DNA from: Dyadobacter sp. UC 10
GTDB lineage: Bacteria > Bacteroidota > Bacteroidia > Cytophagales > Spirosomataceae
Length of the DNA stretch: 64,000 bases
Direction of reading: 5' to 3'
Assembly (NCBI RefSeq): GCF_008369915.1
Contig: NZ_VSRN01000001.1
Location: forward strand, 2,078,001-2,142,000
A program made the translations under genes and the position numbers. The notes under the pieces were generated by a model that was not told the origin of the DNA, ran no database searches, and was given only the letters and a program-made list of their open reading frames with translations. Positions 46,021 to 55,500 of the stretch are shown one piece after another (the stretch's first letter is position 1; each line of letters starts with the position of its first letter).

Positions 46021-47454
46021 CTATTGCTTGTCCTTATCATATGCCGGCTCAGCTGTTCCGCGTTGTCTGACTTTCGCTACTCCCGCAATTTTTGCCGGAA
46101 GCTGTGCTGATGTAGAGCGCAATACTGCTTTTACTTCAGCCATATTCACAACAGGCAAATATTTGGAGAATAAAAGAAACAATGTAAAGAACAAACCGAA
46201 AGAGAAAATGTAATCGCCAATGTCATAACGGGTCGGAGAGAACATTGCCCAGCTTGAAGGGATGTAGTCACGGTGAAGAGAGGTCACAATGATTACAAAA
46301 CGCTCAAACCACATACCGATGTTAACGACAACAGAAATGAAGAATGTGAAGGTGATGCTGCGACGCAGTTTTCTAGACCAGAAAAGCTGAGGAGAAATAA
46401 CGTTGCAAGTCATCATTGCCCAATATGCCCACCAGTAAGGACCGGTCATACGGTTGAAGAAAGCGTAATATTCATATTCAACTCCTCCGTACCACGCAAT
46501 GAAGAATTCCGTGATATAAGCAACACCCACAACCGAACCAGTCAATGTGATGACTTTGTTCATCGTTTCAATGTGCTCTAAGGTAATGTAGTCTTCCAGC
46601 TTATAAACAACTCTGGTAATAAGCATCAGGTTTTGAACCATCGCAAATCCTGAGAAAATCGCTCCTGCTACGAAGTATGGAGGAAAAATCGTTGTATGCC
46701 ATCCGGGGATTACAGAAGTCGCAAAGTCCATACTTACAATTGTATGTACCGAAAGTACAAGCGGCGTAGAAAGACCAGCCAGGATTAAGCTGATATATTC
46801 ATAACGTGCCCAGGTCTTCGCTGATCCATCCCAGCCCATCGCAAACGTTCCATACATAAACCGGGAAATTTTGCTGGTTGCCCGGTCACGGATTGTTGCA
46901 AGATCAGGTATCAGACCAATATACCAGAATACCAGAGATACTGAGAAATAAGTACTGATCGCAAAAACGTCCCAAACAAGTGGTGAGTTGAAGTTAACCC
47001 AAAGAGAACCGAAAGCATTTGGAAGCGGCAGCGCCCAGTAGGCCATCCATGGACGGCCCATGTGCATAAGGATAAATGAAGCCGCACAAATTACCGCAAA
47101 GATGGTCATCGCTTCTGCTGCACGGTTGATCGATGTTCTCCACTTTTGACGGAATAGCAAAAGAATTGCTGAGATAAGCGTTCCGGCGTGACCGATACCT
47201 ACCCACCAAACGAAGTTCGTGATATCCCATGCCCAGCCAACCGTTTTATTCAGCCCCCAAACCCCAAGGCCTTCCCACCAGGTCCAGGCAAGGCAGACAG
47301 TACCATACGCCAAAACCAAAAGAGAGATACCGAAAGCAATCTTCCACTCTTTCGTGGGAGCGCCTTCAACATGCCGACATATATCTTCCGTTACGTCTGC
47401 GTACGTTTTCCCACCTTGAATCAGCGGTTCTCTTACAGGTGAAGTAACATGCAT
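46021..47454 (-). CDS. actC: alternative complex III membrane subunit ActC (NrfD-like)
   Basis: A 477-residue NrfD/PsrC-like integral membrane subunit with about ten spans. It probably holds the menaquinol site on the periplasmic side and moves electrons to the ActB iron-sulfur clusters. Recognisable stretches are WDITNFVWWVGIGHAGTLIS, MHMGRPWMAYW and FVAGAIFSGFAMVQNL. It is 48 bases after actB. Confidence 0.95.
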   Translation of the reverse strand: MHVTSPVREPLIQGGKTYADVTEDICRHVEGAPTKEWKIAFGISLLVLAYGTVCLAWTWWEGLGVWGLNKTVGWAWDITNFVWWVGIGHAGTLISAILLLFRQKWRTSINRAAEAMTIFAVICAASFILMHMGRPWMAYWALPLPNAFGSLWVNFNSPLVWDVFAISTYFSVSLVFWYIGLIPDLATIRDRATSKISRFMYGTFAMGWDGSAKTWARYEYISLILAGLSTPLVLSVHTIVSMDFATSVIPGWHTTIFPPYFVAGAIFSGFAMVQNLMLITRVVYKLEDYITLEHIETMNKVITLTGSVVGVAYITEFFIAWYGGVEYEYYAFFNRMTGPYWWAYWAMMTCNVISPQLFWSRKLRRSITFTFFISVVVNIGMWFERFVIIVTSLHRDYIPSSWAMFSPTRYDIGDYIFSFGLFFTLFLLFSKYLPVVNMAEVKAVLRSTSAQLPAKIAGVAKVRQRGTAEPAYDKDKQ

Positions 47455-47502
47455 ACTACTATCTATTTATAATGATTTAAACTTCAATTTATAACTTCTT
47501 GA

Positions 47503-50500
47503 TTACGCGTGCTCTTTTGCCTCTGCTGGTTTAGCTGCTACATCTTTGTTTCTAACCTTGGTCAGATAAGATAGTTGCGGGCGAACGTTGATTTCTTCCA
47601 GCATATGGAATGCCCTTCCTTCGCGCTCTTCTTCCAATATCTTCGAGATTCGGCTTTCAGGATCGTTCATATCGCCGAAAGTAATGGCACCAGTTGAACA
47701 TGCAGAAGCACAAGCAACATTTACCTCCCCATCAACAATCCTTCTTCTCTCCTTCTTGGCTGTCAATTTCGCTTCCTGTATTCTATGTACACACATCGAG
47801 CACTTCTCAATAACACCCCGCGAGCGAACAGTCACATCTGGATTGATGACCATTTTACCCAGATCATTGTTGAAATTGTAATCGAAGTTGTCGTTATCAA
47901 AATATTTAAACCAGTTAAAGCGACGAACTTTATAGGGGCAGTTATTTGCACAATATCTCGTTCCAACACACCGGTTGTAGGTCATTTGGTTAAGACCCTC
48001 AGAACTATGAGTAGTAGCCAGAACCGGGCATACTGTCTCGCAAGGCGCATTGTTGCAATGCTGACATAGCATCGGCTGAAAAGTCACTTCCGGGTTTTCG
48101 GAAGCAATCTCCAATCCTCTCAAATCTTCTGCATCCGCGTCGCTGCTGTAATATCTGTCGATACGAAGCCAGTGCATTTCGCGGCTGTTGATGATTTCCT
48201 GGCGACCAACGACCGGAATATTGTTTTCAGCCTGGCAGCTGACAACACAGGATCCGCAACCAAAACATGTATTAAGGTCGATGACCATCCCCCATGAGTG
48301 GTTCTTATATTTATGTCCGTTCCAAAGCGAAAGATCGGTTGCATCAACAGTACCTTCCGAAGTAGGTATTTTTGGAATGAAACGACCAGCTTGTGGGTCT
48401 TTCTGGAAATGCGAAAGAACTGTTTCCTGAAGAACCGATTTACGGTTCATTACAGTATTGTGAGTTTGTGTTTGAGCAATCTCGCGGGTGTCACCCGTTT
48501 TTGAAATTGTAACCTCGCCCGGTAAGAATGATAAGAAACCGCCGACCGAAGATGCAAACGGATAAACGTTTTTCCCCACACCATTTGCAGACTTACCTGC
48601 TTTCTCACGACCAAATCCGATTGCGATGGAAACCGTGTTATGTGCTTGTCCTGGTTGTATAATAACCGGAACTTCGACAGCCTTTCCTTTACTTTCTACT
48701 TTAACTACGTCTCCCTGAATAAGTCCCAGCTCGGTAGCCGTCTTTTGGGAAATACAAGCATGATTGTCCCAGCATGCCTTTGTTACAGGTTCTGGCAATT
48801 CTTGAAGCCATGGATTGTTAGCGGTTGCACCGTTTCCTATTCCAACGTTTTCAAACAGAACCAGCTCAATTCCCGAGGAAGACGCTTTATATGTTTTTGC
48901 GATGCTAGCACTCGCAGCGTTGATATCCCCTGAGAATGTAGCGCCTGATGCAGTCGCATTTGAAGCAGCTTCAAACACTCCGTCGTGAAGCGATTTTACC
49001 CAGAAAGTTTCAAAATCACCTCCTGTGCCCTGGGTAAAAATATTCTTTCTCCAATACGATTTAACGTACTCGTGATAGTCAGATGGCTGCCCGGCCCATT
49101 TCAACAGACTTTCCTGAGCTTGACGAGTACTGAATATGAGACTAATAGCCGGTTGCCCCAGGCTGAAAGATCCTGCAATAGGCTCCGCATCGCTCCATGA
49201 TTCAAGGTAATGAGGCGCAGGGCAGATATATTTCATCAGAGATGATGTCTCGTCGGGGCGATCATTAAAGGAAACACTTAACTGTACCTTCGGCAACGCC
49301 GCTGCCAATTCTGCTCCACGAGGGTGATCATAAACCGGATTCGCACCCAGCAATATAACCGCTGCAACTTTGCCGCCTTTCACGTCATCAATGAACTGAT
49401 TCATTACAACGTCATTGCCTTGACGGTAATTAACAGGCTTATCAAGATTGATAGTTGTGCCGTAGCTGCCCAATAAGCTGTTCAATGCATTTACCACAAC
49501 CTGAACAGCAGGATCGTTAACTGCACTTACTACCAGCGCCTGACCTTTTGCAGCAACCAAATCGTTTGCTGCCTTGTCAAGATTTGGCACCTCAATGGAA
49601 GGAGCAGATATAGCAGCACCGCCTAACTTGGCTGCAACCTTCTTGTACAATGAACTTACAACGAGGCCTAACTGAGATGGCTTAACAGCAGACCGGTAAT
49701 CAGCATTTGAACCAGTGACAGAAAGCCCTGATTCGAATTGGTAGTGGCGGGACATTTCTTTTTTGCCCTCTTTACCGCTTCCCAATGATCTCGTTTCTGC
49801 AAATTGTTTTGAATAAGTATCCGGAGCTACCCAGGTCCCCAGGAAATCAGCGTCTATACTGACAACTACTTTTGCTTTACTAAAATCGTAGGAAGGGAAT
49901 ACCGCTTTCCCGAAAGAAATCTCATTTCCCTTTAAAATGGCTGAAGACGAATTTGCATCATAAACAACGTGAGTCGTTGTCGGATATTTACTTGTAAAAT
50001 CTGCGATTACAGACTTCGTAGAAGGGCTCAGGATAGTTTGCGATACGATCCGGATCGCTCCTCCATTGCTTGCAACCTGCGCTAATTGCTGGGCAATCTC
50101 TTTATCAACGGCCTCCCAGCTTACCTTTGTATCTTCGCCCTTTTTAGGGCCTCTTAACTTTTCATTGTCATATAATCCAAGCAGAGATGCCTGAACCCTC
50201 GCACTAGTACCTGAAGAAATTTTCGATAGTGAATTCCCCTCGATCTTCACCGGCCTTCCCTCCCGCGTTTTTACCAGAATACTGGCATAATCTCCATTTT
50301 CAGCGTAAGTCGACGCATACCAGTTGGCTATGGTCGGAAATTCACCTTCCGGCTTATTTATATATGGGATAGCTTTTTTAACAGGAGCCTCGCAAGCTGC
50401 AAGTGAAACTGCCGCCATCCCGAAACCAAGAACTTTTAGAAAATCCCGACGATGCGAACCTGCCCCGTCGATTAAACTTTCATATTGGCTTTCAATCGGA

Positions 50501-50595
50501 GCAGAACCAAATTCAGAAGCAGCGTCTTTTACAAACTTCTCGTCATTCCGTAGCTCTTCTAATCCCCGCCAATATCTCTTATTAGTATTTTCCAT
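47503..50595 (-). CDS. actB: alternative complex III iron-sulfur subunit ActB
   Basis: A 1030-residue fusion. The N-terminus has the extended twin-arginine-like signal (NTNKRYWRGLEEL then SHRRDFLKVLGFGMAAVSLAAC) of the 'MoCo/4Fe-4S protein with extended Tat signal' type. A large domain homologous to molybdopterin oxidoreductases but thought to lack the cofactor in ActB follows. The C-terminal part has four cysteine groups (CFGCGSCVVSC, CQHCNNAPCETVC, CVGTRYCANNC and CSMC...CASACSTGA) for three [4Fe-4S] and one [3Fe-4S] clusters. I chose the ATG at 50595, which begins the conserved signal; an upstream extension would overlap actA. Confidence 0.95.
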   Translation of the reverse strand: MENTNKRYWRGLEELRNDEKFVKDAASEFGSAPIESQYESLIDGAGSHRRDFLKVLGFGMAAVSLAACEAPVKKAIPYINKPEGEFPTIANWYASTYAENGDYASILVKTREGRPVKIEGNSLSKISSGTSARVQASLLGLYDNEKLRGPKKGEDTKVSWEAVDKEIAQQLAQVASNGGAIRIVSQTILSPSTKSVIADFTSKYPTTTHVVYDANSSSAILKGNEISFGKAVFPSYDFSKAKVVVSIDADFLGTWVAPDTYSKQFAETRSLGSGKEGKKEMSRHYQFESGLSVTGSNADYRSAVKPSQLGLVVSSLYKKVAAKLGGAAISAPSIEVPNLDKAANDLVAAKGQALVVSAVNDPAVQVVVNALNSLLGSYGTTINLDKPVNYRQGNDVVMNQFIDDVKGGKVAAVILLGANPVYDHPRGAELAAALPKVQLSVSFNDRPDETSSLMKYICPAPHYLESWSDAEPIAGSFSLGQPAISLIFSTRQAQESLLKWAGQPSDYHEYVKSYWRKNIFTQGTGGDFETFWVKSLHDGVFEAASNATASGATFSGDINAASASIAKTYKASSSGIELVLFENVGIGNGATANNPWLQELPEPVTKACWDNHACISQKTATELGLIQGDVVKVESKGKAVEVPVIIQPGQAHNTVSIAIGFGREKAGKSANGVGKNVYPFASSVGGFLSFLPGEVTISKTGDTREIAQTQTHNTVMNRKSVLQETVLSHFQKDPQAGRFIPKIPTSEGTVDATDLSLWNGHKYKNHSWGMVIDLNTCFGCGSCVVSCQAENNIPVVGRQEIINSREMHWLRIDRYYSSDADAEDLRGLEIASENPEVTFQPMLCQHCNNAPCETVCPVLATTHSSEGLNQMTYNRCVGTRYCANNCPYKVRRFNWFKYFDNDNFDYNFNNDLGKMVINPDVTVRSRGVIEKCSMCVHRIQEAKLTAKKERRRIVDGEVNVACASACSTGAITFGDMNDPESRISKILEEEREGRAFHMLEEINVRPQLSYLTKVRNKDVAAKPAEAKEHA

Positions 50596-50644
50596 AAAAC
50601 TATTCAATACAAATGCGTTGTATTCTGGTATTAATTTCTCTTGA

Positions 50645-51931
50645 TTAATAGTGGCATTTAGAACATTCCAAACCACCTATATCAGCTACCTTCAAAGCTT
50701 CCTTGCTTTCAGAAGCATGTAACTGCACCAGCTTGTCATAATACTGATTGTCCTTTGTATTGACTTCCGTTTTGCGGTGGCAATCGATACACCAACCCAT
50801 TGTTAAAGACGAACGCTGTTGAATAACTTCCATTTTCTCCACTTCGCCGTGGCAGGTCTGACACTCCAGACCGCCCACATTTACGTGCTGGGCGTGATTA
50901 AAGTAAGCCAGATCAGGCAGGTTATGAACCCTTACCCATTCAATAGGCTGGTTATTTTCAATTGAAGTGTAGATTTTTTGAATTTCAGGAGATTCCTTCT
51001 TGATAACTCCGTGGCAGTTCATACATATGTTCGCAGAAGGAATATGCGCAGACTTTCCACGGTTAACACCCGTGTGGCAATAATTACAATCAATTTTGTA
51101 TTCCCCTGCGTGCAATTTATGAGAGAAGGAGATTGGCTGTTTCGGTGCGTAACCCTGTTGAACACCAACATTGTAAGCTCCATCCAATGTGGCTTTCAAA
51201 ACAAGCAGAACAAAAATCCAAAGCGTTGCGGACCTGATAGCAGGATCCAATGAAATGCGTTTCAGTGAATTGCCAAGACTTGTCATAAAGTCCGGCTTTG
51301 CAGTGGTTTCCGTTTCGCCACTCACTGCTTTTGACAGGAGCGATACTATTACAAGCAAAACACCTAAAACGAGTATCATCACTACCACCAACGCCCCCAA
51401 AACAATTACAAACAGATCAGAAGGACCTTCACCTTTGGACTCACCGCCCGCTGCGGTTGCTCCACCGGCACCAGCGGCGGCAGCAGGCGCCGCAGTGGAA
51501 GCCTGATCTACATAAGCAAAAATTCCTTTGATATCATCGTCGGACAAGTTTGGGAAACTTGTCATTTGCGCTTTTGAATACTCGTTGTAGATTTTCACAG
51601 CGTAAGGATCGCCGGAAGCAATTACGGCCTGCGAGTTACGTACCCACTTCGCAAGCCAGGCAAAATCGTGCCGGCCGCTTACACCCTTTAACCCTGGGCC
51701 AACCACTCTTTCATCTGTCACAGCGTGACATTGCGCACAGTTATTTTTGAAAAGTGTTTCACCTTTTGCAGCGTCACCTCCGCCCGCCGGGGCGGCTGCG
51801 GTAGCTGTACTATCCTGAGCAAACGCCAGATTTTGTACGTTTAGAAGCAGTGCGACCGCAATTGTGAAAAAGATTCTTGAGTAACTAAAGTAGGAACAAA
51901 TTCGAGCGTTCTTACGGAATGATATATTCAT
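50645..51931 (-). CDS. actA: alternative complex III multiheme cytochrome ActA with fused cytochrome c domain
   Basis: A 428-residue protein with six c-type heme sites: CAQCH in an N-terminal monoheme domain, then CNYCH, CMNCH, CQTCH, CIDCH and CSKCH in the pentaheme part. A signal peptide, a Gly/Ala-rich linker and one or two membrane spans (DLFVIVLGALVVVMILVLGVLL, TLWIFVLLVLKATLDGAY) separate the two. In well-studied alternative complex III the ActA subunit is pentaheme, so the N-terminal domain is an addition, as is common in Bacteroidota. I chose the ATG at 51931 over the TTG two codons earlier. It is the first gene of the cluster. Confidence 0.95.
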   Translation of the reverse strand: MNISFRKNARICSYFSYSRIFFTIAVALLLNVQNLAFAQDSTATAAAPAGGGDAAKGETLFKNNCAQCHAVTDERVVGPGLKGVSGRHDFAWLAKWVRNSQAVIASGDPYAVKIYNEYSKAQMTSFPNLSDDDIKGIFAYVDQASTAAPAAAAGAGGATAAGGESKGEGPSDLFVIVLGALVVVMILVLGVLLVIVSLLSKAVSGETETTAKPDFMTSLGNSLKRISLDPAIRSATLWIFVLLVLKATLDGAYNVGVQQGYAPKQPISFSHKLHAGEYKIDCNYCHTGVNRGKSAHIPSANICMNCHGVIKKESPEIQKIYTSIENNQPIEWVRVHNLPDLAYFNHAQHVNVGGLECQTCHGEVEKMEVIQQRSSLTMGWCIDCHRKTEVNTKDNQYYDKLVQLHASESKEALKVADIGGLECSKCHY

Positions 51932-51986
51932 AATCAACTATTCATTATTCTTCAACAGACAAAACTAGCTTACGATTTTTTATCCA

Positions 51987-51994
51987 CAAAAGTA
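51987..51994 (-). promoter_or_regulatory. candidate -7 element for the actA-F/oxidase cluster
   Basis: TACTTTTG on the minus strand fits TAnnTTTG and lies 55 bases before the actA start. A clean TTTG at -33 is absent. It is the only good match upstream of the 16-gene run. Confidence 0.5.
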
Positions 51995-52104
51995 TTTAAG
52001 CGATATTTTGAACCACCTTCTTATTTATAATTTGTCTAATTTGCTTAGCGCTTTTAGTTGAAATTCATTTATCGTTCACCACTGATTTTCAAATATTTAA
52101 CAAA

Positions 52105-52155
52105 AAAAATACCATTTGAACAGGCAACATGGCGCCTTGTGCAAATGGTATTTTT
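52105..52155 (-). terminator. terminator after tRNA-Cys
   Basis: A 14-bp perfect inverted repeat (AAAAATACCATTTG and CAAATGGTATTTTT) encloses 23 bases with a further G/C-rich stem (GGCGCC region). It is followed on the minus strand by T-rich sequence. It lies 52 bases after the tRNA-Cys gene and would end its transcript and insulate the respiratory cluster. Confidence 0.8.
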
Positions 52156-52207
52156 CAGGTAAATATTTGTCCCTAAAAATCAGTGCCAAATATCAGATTT
52201 TATGGTG

Positions 52208-52278
52208 AGGTTCCGAGCGGATTCGAACCGCTGTACGAGGTTTTGCAGACCTCTGCCTAGCCACTCGGCCACGGAACC
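52208..52278 (-). tRNA. tRNA-Cys (GCA anticodon)
   Basis: A 71-base cloverleaf on the minus strand. Acceptor GGTTCCG pairs with CGGAACC, anticodon stem GAGGT/ACCTC with loop CTGCAAA (anticodon GCA), T-loop GTTCGAATC, discriminator T as usual for Cys. CCA is not encoded. Confidence 0.97.
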
Positions 52279-52326
52279 AAATTTGGGTTAGCCGCCTGCC
52301 ACTAAGACAAGCAGCTAATCCGGGTG

Positions 52327-52334
52327 CAAAAGTA
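52327..52334 (-). promoter_or_regulatory. candidate -7 element for tRNA-Cys
   Basis: TACTTTTG fits TAnnTTTG, 48 bases upstream of the tRNA-Cys 5' end and 31 bases after the rpsA stop. No matching -33 TTTG is visible. The same octamer occurs ahead of rpsA and actA. Confidence 0.45.
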
Positions 52335-52365
52335 TCAAATTTTCCGGCTATTCACCATTAATTTG

Positions 52366-54177
52366 TTACTTTTTGCCTTTTTTCTCACTTTCTTCCATTT
52401 GTTCTTTCAAAGCGGAAAGAACACTAAGATCTCCGAAAGTTGATTTTTCTGCATCCTTAGCAGGAGCATCTGACGTCGCCGCTTTCGCAGGAGCCGATTT
52501 TGCAGGTCTTTCTTCTTTCTTCTCCTCAGAAGGAACGTGCTTAACTTTTGAATGCGTCAATACGATTTTCTTCTCGTCTTTCAGGAATTCAAGAACTGTG
52601 AAGTCAAGGCTTTCACCTACTTCCGCAAGAGTACCATCTTCTTTCGCAAGATTTTTGATGGCTGCAATTCCCTCAATTCCGTAAGGAAGTTCCAATGTCG
52701 CAAACTTGTCGCCTTTCGCAACGATTGTAGACTTATGAACTGATCCTACTTCGAATATGCTTTCGAAAGTATCCCAAGGATTTTCTTCCAATTGCTTGTG
52801 ACCGAGAGCAAGACGGCGGTTGTCAGCGTCAAGTTCAAGAACAACAACTTCTAATTCGTCATTTACTTTAACGAAATCAGATGGATGCTTGATTTTCTTA
52901 GTCCAGGAAAGGTCAGAAACGTGAACCAGACCATCGATACCTTCTTCAAGCTCGATGAACAAACCGAAGTTTGTCAGGTTACGAACCACACCTTTATGAC
53001 GGGTTCCAACTGCATATTTCTCTTTCAGAGAAGCCTGAGTCCAAGGATCCTCGGTCAATTGTTTGATACCAAGAGACATTTTACGCTCCTGACGATCCAG
53101 TGTCAATACTACAGCACTGATTTCGTCATTAACATTCATAAACTCTTGTGGATTGCGCAGGTGCTGAGACCATGACATTTCTGAAACGTGGATCAAACCT
53201 TCAACACCTGGTTTGATTTCAAGGAATGCACCGTAATCAGCAACATTAACAATACGACCTGTAACTTTCGATCCAACCTGGATTTCTTCAGCCAAAGAAT
53301 CCCAAGGATGAGACTGAAGTTGTTTCAGACCAAGTGAAATACGTTTTTTCTCTTCATCGAAGTCAAGAACAACCACGTTCAATTTCTGATCAAGCGCAAG
53401 CAGGTCAGACGGGTGGTTGATACGGCCCCATGAAATATCAGTAATGTGCAACAGACCGTCAACACCACCCAAGTCGATAAATACACCGAAGTTGGTCATG
53501 TTTTTGATCACACCTTCCAGTACCTGACCTTTTTCAAGGTTGTTCAGAATCTGCTGACGTTGTGCTTCAAGGTCTTTTTCGATCAGTACTTTGTGAGATA
53601 CTACTACGTTGTCATTTGCGTAGTTGATCTTAACGACCTTAACCTCCATACGTTTTCCAACGAAAATGTCGAAATCACGGATAGGCTTAACATCGATTTG
53701 AGAACCTGGCAAGAACGCTTCGATACCGAAGATATCAACGATAAGACCACCTTTGGTTCTTCTTTTAACGTTTGCATCGATAACCACATCCTCGTCAAAT
53801 GATTTCTGGATGTTGTCCCATGCAGTGATAACTTTGGCTTTTTTGCGGGAAAGAACAAGCTGACCTTGTGCATCTTCCTGGTTTTCCACGTAAACTTCCA
53901 CTTCGTCGCCGATTTTCATTCCCGGCAAGTCACGGAATTCATTGGAAGAAACGATACCGTCAGATTTGAATCCGATATTCAGGATCACCTCACGGTCTGT
54001 AATACCTACTACAATACCTTTAACTACTTCTTTTTCCTGAACAGGAGAAAGGGTAGTTTCATACATTTGTTCCAGACGACCACGGTCAGCAGTTGAATAG
54101 CCAGTACCGAAGCCTTTGTCTGATGCTTTGTCCCAATCGAAATCAGGAAGGGGTTGATTTTGTTTTTCCTTAGACAT
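52366..54177 (-). CDS. rpsA: 30S ribosomal protein S1
   Basis: A 603-residue S1 with six S1/OB-fold repeats; signatures of individual repeats are FGVFIDLGGVDGLLHITD, YGAFLEIKPGVEGLIHVSE and FGLFIELEEGIDGLVHVSD. The C-terminus is a Lys/Ala/Glu-rich tail ending in KKGKK. S1 brings structured mRNAs to the ribosome, which matters in Bacteroidota, where Shine-Dalgarno pairing is weak. A promoter and a 5' hairpin lie upstream. Confidence 0.97.
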   Translation of the reverse strand: MSKEKQNQPLPDFDWDKASDKGFGTGYSTADRGRLEQMYETTLSPVQEKEVVKGIVVGITDREVILNIGFKSDGIVSSNEFRDLPGMKIGDEVEVYVENQEDAQGQLVLSRKKAKVITAWDNIQKSFDEDVVIDANVKRRTKGGLIVDIFGIEAFLPGSQIDVKPIRDFDIFVGKRMEVKVVKINYANDNVVVSHKVLIEKDLEAQRQQILNNLEKGQVLEGVIKNMTNFGVFIDLGGVDGLLHITDISWGRINHPSDLLALDQKLNVVVLDFDEEKKRISLGLKQLQSHPWDSLAEEIQVGSKVTGRIVNVADYGAFLEIKPGVEGLIHVSEMSWSQHLRNPQEFMNVNDEISAVVLTLDRQERKMSLGIKQLTEDPWTQASLKEKYAVGTRHKGVVRNLTNFGLFIELEEGIDGLVHVSDLSWTKKIKHPSDFVKVNDELEVVVLELDADNRRLALGHKQLEENPWDTFESIFEVGSVHKSTIVAKGDKFATLELPYGIEGIAAIKNLAKEDGTLAEVGESLDFTVLEFLKDEKKIVLTHSKVKHVPSEEKKEERPAKSAPAKAATSDAPAKDAEKSTFGDLSVLSALKEQMEESEKKGKK

Positions 54178-54243
54178 AAATAGGAATTATAGCTCTTGGA
54201 TACATCAGCGAGCGAGCTACCTGGCTGAAAATTAGTTAAACAA

Positions 54244-54264
54244 GCTCTCTTAGAAAATGAGAGC
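54244..54264 (-). other. 5' UTR hairpin of rpsA
   Basis: GCTCTC and GAGAGC form a 6-bp stem with a 9-base loop directly downstream of the predicted rpsA -7 element, so it would lie at the very 5' end of the rpsA mRNA. It could stabilise the transcript or take part in S1 autoregulation. Confidence 0.4.
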
Positions 54265-54265
54265 G

Positions 54266-54296
54266 CAAAAGTACGCGTTTCAAACTAAATTCCGAA
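54266..54296 (-). promoter_or_regulatory. promoter candidate for rpsA
   Basis: On the minus strand TTCG (54293-54296, one mismatch to TTTG), a 19-base spacer and TACTTTTG (54266-54273) match the Bacteroidota promoter pattern. The transcript would have a leader of about 80-85 bases. Confidence 0.6.
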
Positions 54297-54384
54297 GAGT
54301 TGGCGGAATTTTATTTGAAAGTAAATGTGTAGAATGTTGCTGGCTGGAAGGACTTTACAAGCGTTACAGAAAGAGTATCTGCAT

Positions 54385-54894
54385 TTAATAAGACCTTTCT
54401 CTGACACCGAGGTAGGGCAACCACTCGTCGGCGGCGAGACCAGAGAAGTCCCGGATGAACATCAGGAAGGAAGGCCGGAAGGGGCGTTGCCGAAGCGGCA
54501 TATCCATTTCTTCAGGAGTATGATCTCCCTTTCTTGAATTACAACGTTTACATGCAGTAGCCAGGTTGTCCCAGGTAGTTTTCCCGCCCCTCGATTTTGG
54601 AATTACATGGTCAAGCGTAAGGTTATCGTGCGTTCCACAATACTGGCAGCGGTTACCGTCCCTTTTAAAAAGATTTTGCCGGGTCATAACCACACCTTTA
54701 TACGGAATATGTATGTAACGGTGAAGGCGGATGACAACCGGCATGGGGTACTGATCGTTTACTGTTCGCAAATACTGCCTTCGGGATTCGGCCAGCATTT
54801 CAGCCTTGTTCATGTACACTAACAAGAACGCCTTCGGAACTGTGCAAACACTTAATGCGCTGTAATCTTGATTAAGAACCAGTACTTTACCCAT
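54385..54894 (-). CDS. HNH endonuclease family protein
   Basis: A 169-residue cytoplasmic protein with a C-terminal HNH domain: zinc cysteines C83/C86 (CQYC) and C115/C118 (CKRC) flank the catalytic DH pair (D95-H96 in LTLDHVIPKSRGG). The N-terminal half (VLNQDYSALSVCTVPKAFLLV) is typical of a stand-alone HNH family found widely in Bacteroidota and other phyla. Its biological role is not known. It lies between smpB and rpsA, all on the minus strand. Confidence 0.9.
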   Translation of the reverse strand: MGKVLVLNQDYSALSVCTVPKAFLLVYMNKAEMLAESRRQYLRTVNDQYPMPVVIRLHRYIHIPYKGVVMTRQNLFKRDGNRCQYCGTHDNLTLDHVIPKSRGGKTTWDNLATACKRCNSRKGDHTPEEMDMPLRQRPFRPSFLMFIRDFSGLAADEWLPYLGVRERSY

Positions 54895-54981
54895 GAGCCC
54901 TTGAGGTAATTATTTCCGACAATATAGCAAATTTCCACCAAAAAAATCCCGCCTTTAGCCGCAAAAATCCTGGAAGCCAAA

Positions 54982-55440
54982 TCAATAGTTTGCCCGATCT
55001 GCTTCCCTTTTAATGTCCTTTTCTTTAATACTGTCCCGCTTATCATAAAGCTTTTTCCCTTTCGCCAGCGCAATATGCAGCTTCGCAAGCCCGCGATCGC
55101 TGGTAAACAATCTTATCGGAATGATTGTCAAACCCTGATCTTTCAACCCTTCGGTAAGTTTCCGACGCTCACGTTTGGTAATCAGCAATTTACGATCACG
55201 CATTGGTTCGTGATTATAATGCGTACCTTCTGTATAGGGGGAAATGTGCAGACTTCGTATATAAAGTTCATTGTCCATAAACAAACAATAGGCATCCTGG
55301 AAGTTGACCTTACCTTGTCTGATTGATTTAATCTCGGTACCTGTCAACGCCATTCCTGCCGTAATCTCTTCCAGGAAAAAATACTCGAACGATGCCTTAC
55401 GATTCTTTATATCTACTTTTTTAACTATTTTTTCAGACAT
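54982..55440 (-). CDS. smpB: SsrA-binding protein SmpB
   Basis: A 152-residue SmpB that carries tmRNA to stalled ribosomes. It has the OB-fold core (KNRKASFEYFFLEEITAGMALTG, QGKVNFQDAYCLF) and the C-terminal basic tail (AKGKKLYDKRDSIKEKDIKREADR). No tmRNA gene is seen in the window. Confidence 0.97.
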   Translation of the reverse strand: MSEKIVKKVDIKNRKASFEYFFLEEITAGMALTGTEIKSIRQGKVNFQDAYCLFMDNELYIRSLHISPYTEGTHYNHEPMRDRKLLITKRERRKLTEGLKDQGLTIIPIRLFTSDRGLAKLHIALAKGKKLYDKRDSIKEKDIKREADRANY

Positions 55441-55500
55441 ATTCTTAGCTGGGTGATAAAAGGGCTTAAAATTAATTTTTTGTTAAAACTATACCAACAC

